A stretch of 64,000 bases of DNA, from assembly GCF_024614185.1 (NCBI RefSeq), contig NZ_JAHTLF010000020.1, forward strand, positions 1-64,000. The letters are read 5' to 3'. The DNA comes from Nocardioides carbamazepini (GTDB lineage: Bacteria; Actinomycetota; Actinomycetes; Propionibacteriales; Nocardioidaceae). Below are positions 8,611 through 17,329 of the stretch, piece after piece. Below the pieces are notes generated by a model. It made no database searches, was not told where the DNA came from, and saw only the letters and a list, made by a program, of their open reading frames with translations. The stretch's first letter is position 1, and every line of letters starts with the position of its first letter. Position numbers and translations under genes: made by a program.

Positions 8611-10085
8611 AGTTCACTCCTTGCGTGGTCGGTCTCGTCGTCGACGAAGCCGAGACGGCGTGCCTCGACGAGCGCGGCGGTGGCACGAGCTTCGGGGGTG
8701 ATGACCATGCGCCGGTCGTTGGTGAGGCGCTCGCGCAGCGCCCGCTGGTCGGCCAGCAGTCGTTCGCCGGCCTTGCCTTCGACGCAGCGGTGCAGCTTGG
8801 CGATGATCGGCTTGCCGTTCTCGGCGACCACCAGGGCCTGGCGTTCGGGCAGCTGCCGGACTTCCTCGGGCCGCATGATCGGGATGTCGTCGCCGGAGAA
8901 GCTGCGCCCACCGCCGCTGGCTCCGCCCGAGGAATGGGTGACCCGGCCGATGCGGACCGTTCCGAGGAGGTCGGAGATCTCCTGGTTGAAGGCGACGTCC
9001 TTGGAGCCGCCGAACATCACCAGGGCGTTGGTGAGGCCGAGCAGTGCCCGGGCCTCGTGCTCGCCGAAGATGCTGGTCAGCTGGGGCCGAGTCTGAGCGG
9101 CCCAAATGAACGACAGCCCCAGGGCGCGCTCGTTGGCCATCCGGGTGCGCAGGGTCGGCAACGGGGCGGTCGAGGGCAGCTCGTCGAGCACCGAGACCAG
9201 GGGCGGGCACAGCCGGCCGCCCCACGGCGAGCTGTTGGCCAGCAGCAGGCCGGTGTCCAAGACGTGCTCGGCCACGGCGGTCATCAGCGGGCTGGCCGAG
9301 GCGTAGGGGTCTTCACGGCCCAGGAGGTAGATGGTGCCGCGTCGACGGATCACGTCGGCCAGGTCGGTGGCGGGACGTCCGGGGCTGGGTATGCAGCGGC
9401 GTCGGATGTCGGCCTGGAAGAACAGCGACACCGCCTGCTGGACCGTGGTGACGGTGTTGCCGGCGGTGCGGTCGTCACCGTTCAGCGCACCGTGCAGCAG
9501 GCCGTGCCAGAACGGCTCGGCGTGCGGGTGCCGCCGCAGGATCTCCATCGGCTGGGTGGCTGCGCTGGGGTTGGCGACCCACTGCAGCACGTCCTCGAGC
9601 GTCCTACCGGTCAGCGCCGCGGCGTGGAAGTAGCCCTGCAGCACCTTCGCGGACTCGGCGGCGTAGAACCGCGCCGCATCATCGCCGGTGCCGCCGGTGA
9701 TCGCGCCCTTGACGGTGCCGGCGGTGAAAGCCTTGGCGCGCCGCTCGGCCACCTTGGGGTCCACGCAGCCGGCGATCGGGTCCCAGATCAGCTCGTCGAC
9801 GACGCCCTCGGCCAGGCCGAAGGGGTCGAGCACCACGCAAGGGCGGTCGTCGCGGGAGCGTTCGGTGAGGCTGAGCAGCAGGTCCTCGACCTTCGTCAGT
9901 GTCACCAGAGCAGCGCCCGGTGCGCCGAGCAGCGCGGGGGTGAGCAGGTCGAGGGTCTTGCCGGATCCCTGCGGACCGATTACGCCGGCGGTGCGGTCCC
10001 ACGGCACCCACAGCTCGCCGCCTCGCGGCTCGTGGGCGTCACCGATGCGCCAGCCGACGTCCCAGGGGTCGAACCTCAGCTTCAT
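8607..10085 (-). CDS. VirD4/TraD-type type IV coupling protein ATPase, soluble form
   Basis: 492 aa. Coupling proteins hand the relaxase-DNA complex to the secretion channel and hydrolyse ATP. Walker A is GPQGSGKT at about 37-44 and a Walker B-like LVSVLDELP lies near 280; a TraD-type segment (FIWAAQTRPQL) follows, as expected for the T4SS-DNA transfer family. The start is ATG 10085, which overlaps the previous gene's stop (ATGA). Unlike classical VirD4 proteins it has no N-terminal transmembrane helices; the membrane protein at 10360-10962 two genes upstream probably supplies the anchor. A strong call on family, with the anchor partner inferred. Confidence 0.88.
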   Translation of the reverse strand: MKLRFDPWDVGWRIGDAHEPRGGELWVPWDRTAGVIGPQGSGKTLDLLTPALLGAPGAALVTLTKVEDLLLSLTERSRDDRPCVVLDPFGLAEGVVDELIWDPIAGCVDPKVAERRAKAFTAGTVKGAITGGTGDDAARFYAAESAKVLQGYFHAAALTGRTLEDVLQWVANPSAATQPMEILRRHPHAEPFWHGLLHGALNGDDRTAGNTVTTVQQAVSLFFQADIRRRCIPSPGRPATDLADVIRRRGTIYLLGREDPYASASPLMTAVAEHVLDTGLLLANSSPWGGRLCPPLVSVLDELPSTAPLPTLRTRMANERALGLSFIWAAQTRPQLTSIFGEHEARALLGLTNALVMFGGSKDVAFNQEISDLLGTVRIGRVTHSSGGASGGGRSFSGDDIPIMRPEEVRQLPERQALVVAENGKPIIAKLHRCVEGKAGERLLADQRALRERLTNDRRMVITPEARATAALVEARRLGFVDDETDHARSEL

Positions 10086-10363
10086 CGCGCCACCTCGGGG
10101 ACGGTGTCCCCGCACAGGGCGAGGCATCGACGGCAGATCACCGCACTTCCGCGGCGTTCTTCTGCTCGGCGACCGAGGAGCAGGAAAGAGGCGTCGGACA
10201 GCAGGTCGCGCGCCTCGCAGAGGAGTTCCACCTGGCCGGCAGCCACGTAGTGGCGCTCGACGAGGACCGGCCAGTGTCCGCGGCGGCGACAGCTGTTGCC
10301 GCCCAGGCGCCGGCCGCGAGTGCGAAGTGTCGGGTTGCCGTGCAGTGGGGTCTCGTTGCTCAT
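10082..10363 (-). CDS. Small basic cysteine-containing protein between anchor and coupling ATPase
   Basis: 93 aa. Basic N-terminus, then a helical LCEARDLLSDASFLLLG segment and a C-terminal CRRCLALC cluster that could bind zinc. The start at ATG 10363 has GGAAG just upstream and overlaps the stop of the preceding gene; its own stop overlaps the coupling-protein start. This tight three-gene coupling suggests a T4SS accessory role. No family recognised. Confidence 0.6.
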   Translation of the reverse strand: MSNETPLHGNPTLRTRGRRLGGNSCRRRGHWPVLVERHYVAAGQVELLCEARDLLSDASFLLLGRRAEERRGSAVICRRCLALCGDTVPEVAR

Positions 10364-10962
10364 CGGTCTTCCTTCGTTCGCCGGCGGTGCAGGAGCCACA
10401 GGCTGAGGCCGTGGCCCAGATGCGGGCCGGGTTGTTCGGTGAGGTCGCCGGCGGTGCGCTGGACCGGTGCTGGTGTCGCGGCGGCGTGCTTGCCGTAGAG
10501 GTCCGGGCGGACGATGCCGGCGACCTTGCGGAGCCGGGTGACGCCGAGCAGCTTCTCGGCCTCGGCTGCGGTCGCCATGCCGCGCATGCGGCCCGGGCCC
10601 CAGCGCTGGTAGGCCCACGCGCCGAGCCAGATGGTCGCGGTGAGCAGCGCGATCTCGACCAGGGCGAGGCTGACCCAGACCAGGCCGCTACCGGCCAGAC
10701 CGTCGGGAGTGGGGCTGGGCAGCCCGGCGTCGGCGTGTCCGCCGAGGACGCCGGGAAGGCTGGTCCAGAAGGCGGTGCCGATGGGTGAGGGGAACGCGCC
10801 GGCGTTGGCGTCGGGCCATGTCCATCCGGCGCCGGCGAGCAGATTGGCGACTGATCGGCCGAGCTGGATGCCGATGACACTGACGAACAGGGTCGCCAAG
10901 GCCACCGCTACGGGGATCTCCCAGGTCCACGGGTAGGGGTCTCGTCGTCGCTCACGCTGCAT
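10360..10962 (-). CDS. Membrane protein, probable anchor subunit for the coupling ATPase
   Basis: About 200 aa with transmembrane segments at about residues 17-36 and 93-115, separated by an extracytoplasmic loop of roughly 55 residues, and a cytoplasmic C-terminal tail. This is the two-helix topology that classical VirD4 proteins carry at their own N-terminus, and the ATPase two genes downstream lacks it. I infer that the two proteins form a split coupling protein. The ATG at 10962 is preferred over GTG 10974, as GGAGG sits 11 nt before the ATG. First gene of a module served by the promoter-like motif at 11009-11043. Confidence 0.7.
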   Translation of the reverse strand: MQRERRRDPYPWTWEIPVAVALATLFVSVIGIQLGRSVANLLAGAGWTWPDANAGAFPSPIGTAFWTSLPGVLGGHADAGLPSPTPDGLAGSGLVWVSLALVEIALLTATIWLGAWAYQRWGPGRMRGMATAAEAEKLLGVTRLRKVAGIVRPDLYGKHAAATPAPVQRTAGDLTEQPGPHLGHGLSLWLLHRRRTKEDR

Positions 10963-11008
10963 CGGTCTGGCCACCTCCAGGCGGTCGTGGGTCGTTGGGC
11001 CTTGCTGG

Positions 11009-11043
11009 TCACCTATGTGCCGTCAGGGCTCCGGTGCGATCAC
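11009..11043 (-). promoter_or_regulatory. Element-wide promoter-like motif, copy 2 (coupling-protein module)
   Basis: Read on the minus strand: TGATCGC, 16-nt spacer, CACATAGG (11019-11012), then TGA. It overlaps the stop codon of the upstream hydrolase gene and ends 49 nt before ATG 10962. Boxes and spacing match the copies at 179, 22378 and 51090. It would give the coupling-protein module its own promoter inside the longer T4SS operon. Confidence 0.65.
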
Positions 11044-14000
11044 ACGGCGCTACTCGTGGGTGATGCGTTCTCTGCGAGCCAGGTCGAGGGGTCGACGTTG
11101 TCGGGGCCGTAGATGGAGCCGTTCTTGAGGTGGACCTCGAAGTGGAGGTGGCAGCCGGAGACGTTGCCCTCCTTGCCGACCTGGCCGAGCGGCTCGCCGG
11201 CGGCGACGGTCTGGCCGCGGCTGACGCTGACGGTTTGCATGTGGGCGTACCACGTTGTCAGGGACCCGGCGCCTGTGGTGACCTTGACCAGCTGTGGCCC
11301 GGCCCAGGAACGCTGGGTGGTGTCGATCTCGATGGTGCCGGCGTGGGCGGCGTAGACGGTGGTTCCGCAGGGTGCGGAGAAGTCGGTGCCGGTGTGCCAC
11401 TTGGACCAGTACGCGCCGGTCTCGTGCCAGTTGTGGTTGTCGGTTCCGACGTATTGCGCGGGTACCGGATAGACGACCTCGTCGCAGGAGGCGCCCTCGA
11501 GGCCGACCGGCTGGACGGAGGCGCCGGGCTTGACGTTGATGTGGACATGGTCGAGGTGGTTCTCGGTAGCGCTCCCCCGGTCCTCCATCGGCCGCCAGCC
11601 CTCGCCTGCGCGGGCGACCGACCAGATCCGCTGGTACCAGATGATGTAGTCGATGCCGAACTTCTGGGCATTGGCCTTGGCGTAGGCGGCGAGACGGTCG
11701 CCCTGCGCGCGGCCCGCCGCGGTGAGCGGCACCATGAAGTCGGCCGCGAGCCCGGCCGGGTGGCCGTTGGGGTCGGTGGCGCTCTCGCGGTAGCCGCCGA
11801 CGGTCTTGATGTCGAACATGGGGCCGAGGATGTTGACCAGCTGGGTCAGCTGCGGCTTGACCGGGCCGAGGTTGTACTTGGCCTCCGCGGTGCCGGAGTC
11901 GACTGCGCACCCGGCGCTGCTGCCGGCGGTGGTGGCGGTCACCAGCGGGTGGTCGGCGATCTTGCTGGCCTGGGTGCTGGTGTCGACCGCGGCGCTGGCC
12001 CAGGTGAGGTTCGCGCCGTAGACGTGGTCGATCGGCGCGTCCTGCTTGGGCTTCTTGCAGGGCTCGGCAGAGCCGCCGAAGGCGTTGTTCAGCTCAGGGG
12101 TCAGTGCGCAGTGCGAGGCGTTGCTGCCGTCCTTTCCGTCGTTGAAGTCGCCCAGGATCACCGCAGGGGTGCCGGTGCCTGCGAGCTCGGTCATCGTGGC
12201 CAGCTGGCGGCGCAGCGCCTCCTGGCGGTGCCGGGCGGCGTTTCCTTGAGTGTTGGCCGGGTTGTGGATGCTCCAGACCCAGATCACCTGCCCGGTGGTC
12301 GTCGAGGTCAGCTGCACCAGGGGCATGCCGACGTCCTTGCCGCCGAAGTACGGGATGTCGACGAGGCGGCCGTCGGTCTGCTCCCACTCGTTGCGGTCCC
12401 AGATCACCCGGTTCTGTGCCTTCCCGCTGGCCGGGTACATCCCCCACTTGGCCGCGTACTGGTTCTCCAGCGCCTGGGCCTGCGGGCCATGCACCTCCTG
12501 GAGGCCGGTGATCGTGACGCCGGCGTTCTCGATCGTGCGCATGGCGCCGGGCAGGCGCTTGTCCCAGGTGTCGTACCCGGGCCGCTCCCCCGGCTTGTCG
12601 GTGTGGCCGGCGCCGAGCAGGTTGAGGGTGCCGACGGTGATGGGGTTGACGGTCTCGCCCTGGCAGTTGGCGACGTTCGTGGTGGAGCCGTCGTCGGGCA
12701 GGTCCGGCAGGTCGCCGCCGAGCAGATCGGTGATGTCGCCGGCGACGTCCTCCCAATGGGCGTAGGCGTCGGGGTAGCCCGAGCGCTGTACTGCCTGCGC
12801 GGCCTGGGTGAGCGGCATGTTCTGCCAGCCGGGGATGTCGAGGAGCCCGGGGTTGCCGGTGTGCTGGGCCTGGCCGAAGAACGCGCGGGCCGCGAGGACG
12901 GGGTTGGTGATCTCGGCCCGGCTTCCCCAGCCGGCCGAGGGGCGCTGCTGGAACAGGCCGCCGGAGTCGCGGTCACCTCCGGTGAGGTTGACCAGCTTGG
13001 ACTCCTGGATCGCGGCGGCGATCGCGATCTGCAGCCCGTAGCGGGGCACCTGGAGGTCGCGGGCGACCTGGGCGATGGTGATCGCGTTGCGGGCCTGCTC
13101 TGCGGTCATGGTCGGGTAGTTGGACGCGAACCGCAGGCGCATCAGCTGGGCGAGCACGTCGCCGGTCGGCGGCTCGGCGGACGTCCGGGCGGTGGTCGCC
13201 GCGGGCACGATCCCGTCGGTCGTGGTGGTGGTCTCGGGCGCGCTCTCCGGGCCGGCGCCGTTCATCGCGATGCGAGCCGAGAGCCAGTGGTGGTCCGACA
13301 CCATCGTGCCGTCCCAGCCCTGCTCGAGGCGGGCGCCCTGGTGGTGCGGGAAGAAGATGAAGTCGACTCCGTGGTTGTGCCATCCGTAGCCGGCGGCCTT
13401 CATCTTCGCGGCCGCCGTCCAGGGGATGTCGGTGTAGGAGGCTTGGGTGTTCATGTCGCCGCCGATCAGCACCGGACCGTGGGCGGTCAGTGAGTTGCGC
13501 AGCTGCAGCAGGATGTCCATTCCGGCGCCGTACTGCTGGGGCCGGGTCAGCGGCGGGTTGCCGTGCTGCTTCGGCCAACGGTGCGGGTTGGTCATGTGGT
13601 GGGTGGAGACCACCGAGACCACGGAGCCGTCGGCGCGGCGCAGCATCACCCATGTCGCGAAGCGGTCCCACGTGACCGGACGCCCGTCGTAGAAGGTCGT
13701 GTCGTCGTCGACGAGTTGGACCCGGCCGCCGTTGACCTTCGTCCAGGTCGAGCTCTTCCAGAGCACGACGTTGCCCATGGCCTGCTCGGCGCCGGTGCCG
13801 GTGCCGGCCGGGGCTGCCACCCGGAAGGCTGAGTAGCCCGGCGTGGCGGCTTCGATCTGTTCCAGGCTCCAGCCGCTGGCCTCGTTGAGGGTGACGAACT
13901 CGGGGTTCTGGGACAGGACCTTGGGCATGGAGGCCCGGAACCCGTCGAGGCCGGAGCGGCGCGGGATGTTGGCCTGCGCCATGGTGATCTTGCCGTTGAC

Positions 14001-14186
14001 CGGGCCGCCCACCGGGCCGTCGATGGCTCCGAGGTCACCGAGCTCGGTAGGTACGGTGCCTTGGCTGCTCTGGGTGCGGCACTCGGCGGCCGCGGTGGTC
14101 GTCATCACCACCATCAGCGTCACGAGGAATGGCAGTCCCATGAAGATGATCAGGACGGGCAGTCCCGCGAGCAGCAGCTTCTTCAT
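11040..14186 (-). CDS. Five-domain exported enzyme: two DNase I-like (EEP) domains, transglycosylase-like, ARB-07466-like and M23 peptidase domains
   Basis: 1,048 aa with an N-terminal membrane anchor (about 4-33). Domains in order: EEP phosphodiesterase 1 (about 66-315) with QAN, NEA, STHH, GGDMN and SDHH motifs; a lysozyme-like segment (about 345-490) with an IQESKL glutamate and a DSGGLFQQRPSAGWGS motif; EEP 2 (about 523-750) with TLN, QEV, SIHN, GDFN, IDHV and ADHP motifs; an ARB-07466-like domain (about 765-890); and a C-terminal M23/LytM endopeptidase (about 915-1035) with H-x3-D and HLHFE zinc ligands. The wall-degrading domains fit local peptidoglycan opening for the T4SS, as VirB1 does elsewhere. 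Both EEP sites look catalytically intact; their substrate (DNA, phospholipid or sugar phosphate) cannot be told from sequence. Confidence 0.88.
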   Translation of the reverse strand: MKKLLLAGLPVLIIFMGLPFLVTLMVVMTTTAAAECRTQSSQGTVPTELGDLGAIDGPVGGPVNGKITMAQANIPRRSGLDGFRASMPKVLSQNPEFVTLNEASGWSLEQIEAATPGYSAFRVAAPAGTGTGAEQAMGNVVLWKSSTWTKVNGGRVQLVDDDTTFYDGRPVTWDRFATWVMLRRADGSVVSVVSTHHMTNPHRWPKQHGNPPLTRPQQYGAGMDILLQLRNSLTAHGPVLIGGDMNTQASYTDIPWTAAAKMKAAGYGWHNHGVDFIFFPHHQGARLEQGWDGTMVSDHHWLSARIAMNGAGPESAPETTTTTDGIVPAATTARTSAEPPTGDVLAQLMRLRFASNYPTMTAEQARNAITIAQVARDLQVPRYGLQIAIAAAIQESKLVNLTGGDRDSGGLFQQRPSAGWGSRAEITNPVLAARAFFGQAQHTGNPGLLDIPGWQNMPLTQAAQAVQRSGYPDAYAHWEDVAGDITDLLGGDLPDLPDDGSTTNVANCQGETVNPITVGTLNLLGAGHTDKPGERPGYDTWDKRLPGAMRTIENAGVTITGLQEVHGPQAQALENQYAAKWGMYPASGKAQNRVIWDRNEWEQTDGRLVDIPYFGGKDVGMPLVQLTSTTTGQVIWVWSIHNPANTQGNAARHRQEALRRQLATMTELAGTGTPAVILGDFNDGKDGSNASHCALTPELNNAFGGSAEPCKKPKQDAPIDHVYGANLTWASAAVDTSTQASKIADHPLVTATTAGSSAGCAVDSGTAEAKYNLGPVKPQLTQLVNILGPMFDIKTVGGYRESATDPNGHPAGLAADFMVPLTAAGRAQGDRLAAYAKANAQKFGIDYIIWYQRIWSVARAGEGWRPMEDRGSATENHLDHVHINVKPGASVQPVGLEGASCDEVVYPVPAQYVGTDNHNWHETGAYWSKWHTGTDFSAPCGTTVYAAHAGTIEIDTTQRSWAGPQLVKVTTGAGSLTTWYAHMQTVSVSRGQTVAAGEPLGQVGKEGNVSGCHLHFEVHLKNGSIYGPDNVDPSTWLAENASPTSSAV

Positions 14187-14214
14187 GACAGGTCAGTCCC
14201 GAGGTCGCGCGCGC

Positions 14215-15750
14215 TCAGGCGGCGGACTCGATGGCCTCGTTGGTGTAGTAGAGCTTCTTCTCCAGCGGGTGGAGCACCGTCTGGACCTTGTAGGTGGCGT
14301 CGCCGATGCACCACAGGGCGCGGCCCTTGTCCTGCATGGCCCACCCGGAGACGAGGTCTTGGGCGATCGGGCCGAGCCCGAGCATGGAGTCGAGCTCGCG
14401 GGCGACACGGGGCTTCTGGGCACCGAGGATCTTGATGTCGGCCAGCTCGAGGAGGTCCTTGGCGATCATCGCGGCCTGGGAGTCGGCGTCGCCGACCGAG
14501 AGCAGGTCGGAGGGCTTGTGGAGGTTGCAGAACTGGATGTCGCCGCCCTTGCCGGCCATGCCGCGTGAGAGCCGCAGGTCGGCGTCGAAGCTCGCCACTG
14601 CGGCGGTTCCGAGGCGCATCTGCTTCCAGACCTCGTCGCGCACCACGATGCGCAGGTCGCCTGGCTCGGCGATCTCGCGCAGACCACGCCCCCAGGAGTT
14701 CATGCACAGCAGCGCGATGCCCACGGCCTCATCGCCCAGGCCGTCGAGCCGGGAGAGGCTGAACGACTGGATCGGGGCCCGCCAGTCGACCTCGATGTTG
14801 GTGAAGTCGTCGAAGAGGCCGGCGAGGGTGCCGGTGACCAGCTCGCCGAGCGCGTTGCGCAGCAGCCGGGTCTGGTCGAGGAACTGGCGGGTGTTCGCGT
14901 ATTCGCAGGCCCGGACGAGCTCCTCGGTGGGGTTGCGCAGCAGGTCCCACAGCCGCGGGATGGTCGTCTCCTGCAGGACGCTGTTGCCGGCGGCGTAGCC
15001 GGTGAGGATCGCCAGCGCGTTGCGCACGACGTCGCTCTCGTCGGGGCCGAACGGCACCCGGCGCTCGTCGTCGATCTTCATGCTGCCGACCAGGCCTCGG
15101 ACCAGGACGAGCCACCGCTTGAAGATGATCGTGGCGCGGCGCTGCGCCTCCTCGGCCGAGAGCTTCTCCGACCCGTCGCCGAGCGGCCCCATGGACAGTG
15201 GGTTGACCCGGGCCCAGAAGCCGGGGGCGATGACGAAGGGTTCGACACCGAGCGCGCGGCACAGCGACTCGTACTCGTCCTTGACGTCGCCAGTGACCAG
15301 GGTGCGGTAGCCGAACGGCATCATCCGGGTGCAGAACGCCTTGGTGGTGCCGGACTTGCCACTTCCCGGCTTGGCGAACTGGAAGATGTTGGGGTTGGTC
15401 GCAGGTACGTCGTCGCGCAGCACCCAACCGAACGGGTCGCAGTAGAAGCTGCCGCCGGAGAGCTGGTCGACGCCCATCTGGGCGCCCGTCGGGGGCAGGG
15501 CGGGAGCGGAGACGAAGGGCCAGAACACCGGGGCCTGGTCGCTGGTCATCCGCCAGGCCATCGCCGGGGCGGTGGCGGCGGCCCAGCCTCGGCCGCGGCG
15601 GGTGGCACCGCGGCGCGGCGCGTAGCGGAAGAGCCGGGGCTCCTTGGCCTCCGGGGCGAGCGTGGGGATCGTGGGCAGGTCGTGCCCGAAGTCGGAGAGC
15701 AGGGCTGCCATGTCGCGGCCGCCACGGCGGTTCCGGCGGGTGGTGGTCAT
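14215..15750 (-). CDS. VirB4/TraC-type T4SS ATPase (C-terminal motor part)
   Basis: 511 aa. It energises channel assembly and substrate transport. Walker A is KPGSGKS at about 127-133, preceded by a YCDPFGWVLRD segment typical of actinobacterial VirB4-like proteins that work with SCO6880 proteins. Other conserved segments: TLVTGDVKDEYE, IVVRDEVWKQM (Walker B region) and LSRGMAGKGGDIQF. The start is ATG 15750, overlapping the upstream stop (TGATG). The usual VirB4 N-terminal domain appears to be in the upstream SCO6880-type protein, so VirB4 function is split over two genes. Confidence 0.88.
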   Translation of the reverse strand: MTTTRRNRRGGRDMAALLSDFGHDLPTIPTLAPEAKEPRLFRYAPRRGATRRGRGWAAATAPAMAWRMTSDQAPVFWPFVSAPALPPTGAQMGVDQLSGGSFYCDPFGWVLRDDVPATNPNIFQFAKPGSGKSGTTKAFCTRMMPFGYRTLVTGDVKDEYESLCRALGVEPFVIAPGFWARVNPLSMGPLGDGSEKLSAEEAQRRATIIFKRWLVLVRGLVGSMKIDDERRVPFGPDESDVVRNALAILTGYAAGNSVLQETTIPRLWDLLRNPTEELVRACEYANTRQFLDQTRLLRNALGELVTGTLAGLFDDFTNIEVDWRAPIQSFSLSRLDGLGDEAVGIALLCMNSWGRGLREIAEPGDLRIVVRDEVWKQMRLGTAAVASFDADLRLSRGMAGKGGDIQFCNLHKPSDLLSVGDADSQAAMIAKDLLELADIKILGAQKPRVARELDSMLGLGPIAQDLVSGWAMQDKGRALWCIGDATYKVQTVLHPLEKKLYYTNEAIESAA

Positions 15751-17255
15751 CAGGCGTCTCCGCTCCGGGTCAGGCTCGTGCCGAGGGGGATGGTGGACGC
15801 GGCGAACCCGACGTCCTGGGCGAGGTCGAGGCGCAGCGGGGCGAACCCGGCGCGTCGGACCGAGGCGTCCAGGCGGCGGCCGAACTCGGTGATCCGCATC
15901 GACTTGGGGACGGTGACCGTGCACACGCCGTAGGGCCGGGTCAGCGAGTTGCCGCGGGCCAGCTTGGCGTCCAGGCCGCGGGCCTTGTGGGCTTCGTCGC
16001 GCTGCTTGGCGCGGGTCTTGCGGCCGAGCTTCTCGTTCATCCCCTCGGCCAGGTCGGCGGCCCACTCGGCGTTGCCGGACTGCCGGTCGGCCTTGGTCTG
16101 GGAAACGATCGGGTACGCGACGACGAACGATCGCCGCTCACCGAACTCGCTGGGGGTGAGGATCGGTGCCAGGGCACCCATCGCGACGCCGCGGGTCGGC
16201 AGCTTGATGGTGGCGCTGACCGAGTTCCAGGCGTCGTGGCTGTAGTGCCGCACCGTGGCGTCGGCACCCGAGGGGCCGGCCATCGCCCACGGGACGTCGG
16301 CGTTGACGCTTGGGTCCTTCTCCCGCAGCGAGAGGGCCTCGACGATGCCGGCGCGGTCGCCGGGGGCGAATCCGGTCCGGCAGGCCAGCGCGAGCTCGGG
16401 GCTGGTGAGCCAGCGCACCGTCGTCATCCCCATCGGGCCGCGCAGCTGGGCCTCGATCTCGGCCATGAGCAGGTAGAGCTCGCGGCAGCGGCCCTCGAAG
16501 CCGCCCCCGGACTCTTTGGCCGACCTCGCGATCCGGGTCTCCGGGATCACGATCGTCACGAACTGCTCGGTGCGCACCGATGCCTGGGTGAGGCCGTGGG
16601 CCAGGTCGCTGTTGACGACCTCCGACAGCTCCGGGGCGTTGGGGCGGCGGTGGCGGTTGACCCACAGGTCGCGCTCGGCGCCGTCCTCGGGGACGGTGCG
16701 CACCATGAAGAGGATCTCGTCGAGCTTCTCTGTGCGACCGGCGACGTCGAGCAGCCCGGCCAGGGCCTCGCCGTAGCGGGCGCGCTCTTCGGTGTCCTTC
16801 ATGCCGATGCCGGGGTGCACGATCGAGGCCGTGACCGCCCAGGTCTTCATGGCGTGGTCCTCGATGATCGCTACGCGCTGCAGCTGCGAGCCGTGCGGCG
16901 GGCCGTCGTGGATCTGGACGCCCTGGAGGACCCCGGGCAGGTCCGGGGTGTCGAGGTCGTCGCCGCGGCCTTGGGTGGCCTTGGCGCGGAACGAGGTCCA
17001 GCCGAACAGGCCGCCGACGGCGTACATCGTCGAGGCGAACACCCAGCCGGTGGCCGAGCGGCCGCGCACCGGGATCACGGTGATGGCCAGCAGGAACACC
17101 CAGACCAGGGCGAACAGAAACGCGGAGAACCACGCTCCGCGGCTGATTGCCCAGAACGCCGGCAGGCTGGCCAGCGTCAGGAACATCAGCTGGCCTCCGG
17201 AGAGGCCGAAAAACCAGCCGATGCGGTCGCGCTGGTAGTCGGCGTAGGTGGTCAT
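15750..17255 (-). CDS. SCO6880-family T4SS protein (PrgI-like membrane part plus VirB4-like N-terminal part)
   Basis: 501 aa. Two or three hydrophobic segments at about 14-60 and 68-90 resemble PrgI. They are followed by a long soluble region corresponding to the N-terminal part of VirB4. This architecture, next to a VirB4 motor gene, is typical of actinobacterial T4SSs. The protein should sit at the cytoplasmic membrane and dock the VirB4 motor. The GTP/ATP-site motifs are absent, consistent with the split. About 70 nt separate it from the TrbL-like gene upstream, so it may have its own ribosome loading rather than translational coupling. Confidence 0.85.
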   Translation of the reverse strand: MTTYADYQRDRIGWFFGLSGGQLMFLTLASLPAFWAISRGAWFSAFLFALVWVFLLAITVIPVRGRSATGWVFASTMYAVGGLFGWTSFRAKATQGRGDDLDTPDLPGVLQGVQIHDGPPHGSQLQRVAIIEDHAMKTWAVTASIVHPGIGMKDTEERARYGEALAGLLDVAGRTEKLDEILFMVRTVPEDGAERDLWVNRHRRPNAPELSEVVNSDLAHGLTQASVRTEQFVTIVIPETRIARSAKESGGGFEGRCRELYLLMAEIEAQLRGPMGMTTVRWLTSPELALACRTGFAPGDRAGIVEALSLREKDPSVNADVPWAMAGPSGADATVRHYSHDAWNSVSATIKLPTRGVAMGALAPILTPSEFGERRSFVVAYPIVSQTKADRQSGNAEWAADLAEGMNEKLGRKTRAKQRDEAHKARGLDAKLARGNSLTRPYGVCTVTVPKSMRITEFGRRLDASVRRAGFAPLRLDLAQDVGFAASTIPLGTSLTRSGDA

Positions 17256-17329
17256 CGTCGGCTTCCCTTCTGGTCAGTGAGGTCGGTGGGTGTCGATCGG
17301 TGCTCGAGGTGGGGCGGTCGCCGCATCGG

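Noticed and set aside
11130..13493. Plus-strand open frame of about 787 codons
   Set aside because: Antisense of the five-domain hydrolase, whose catalytic motifs are all on the minus strand.
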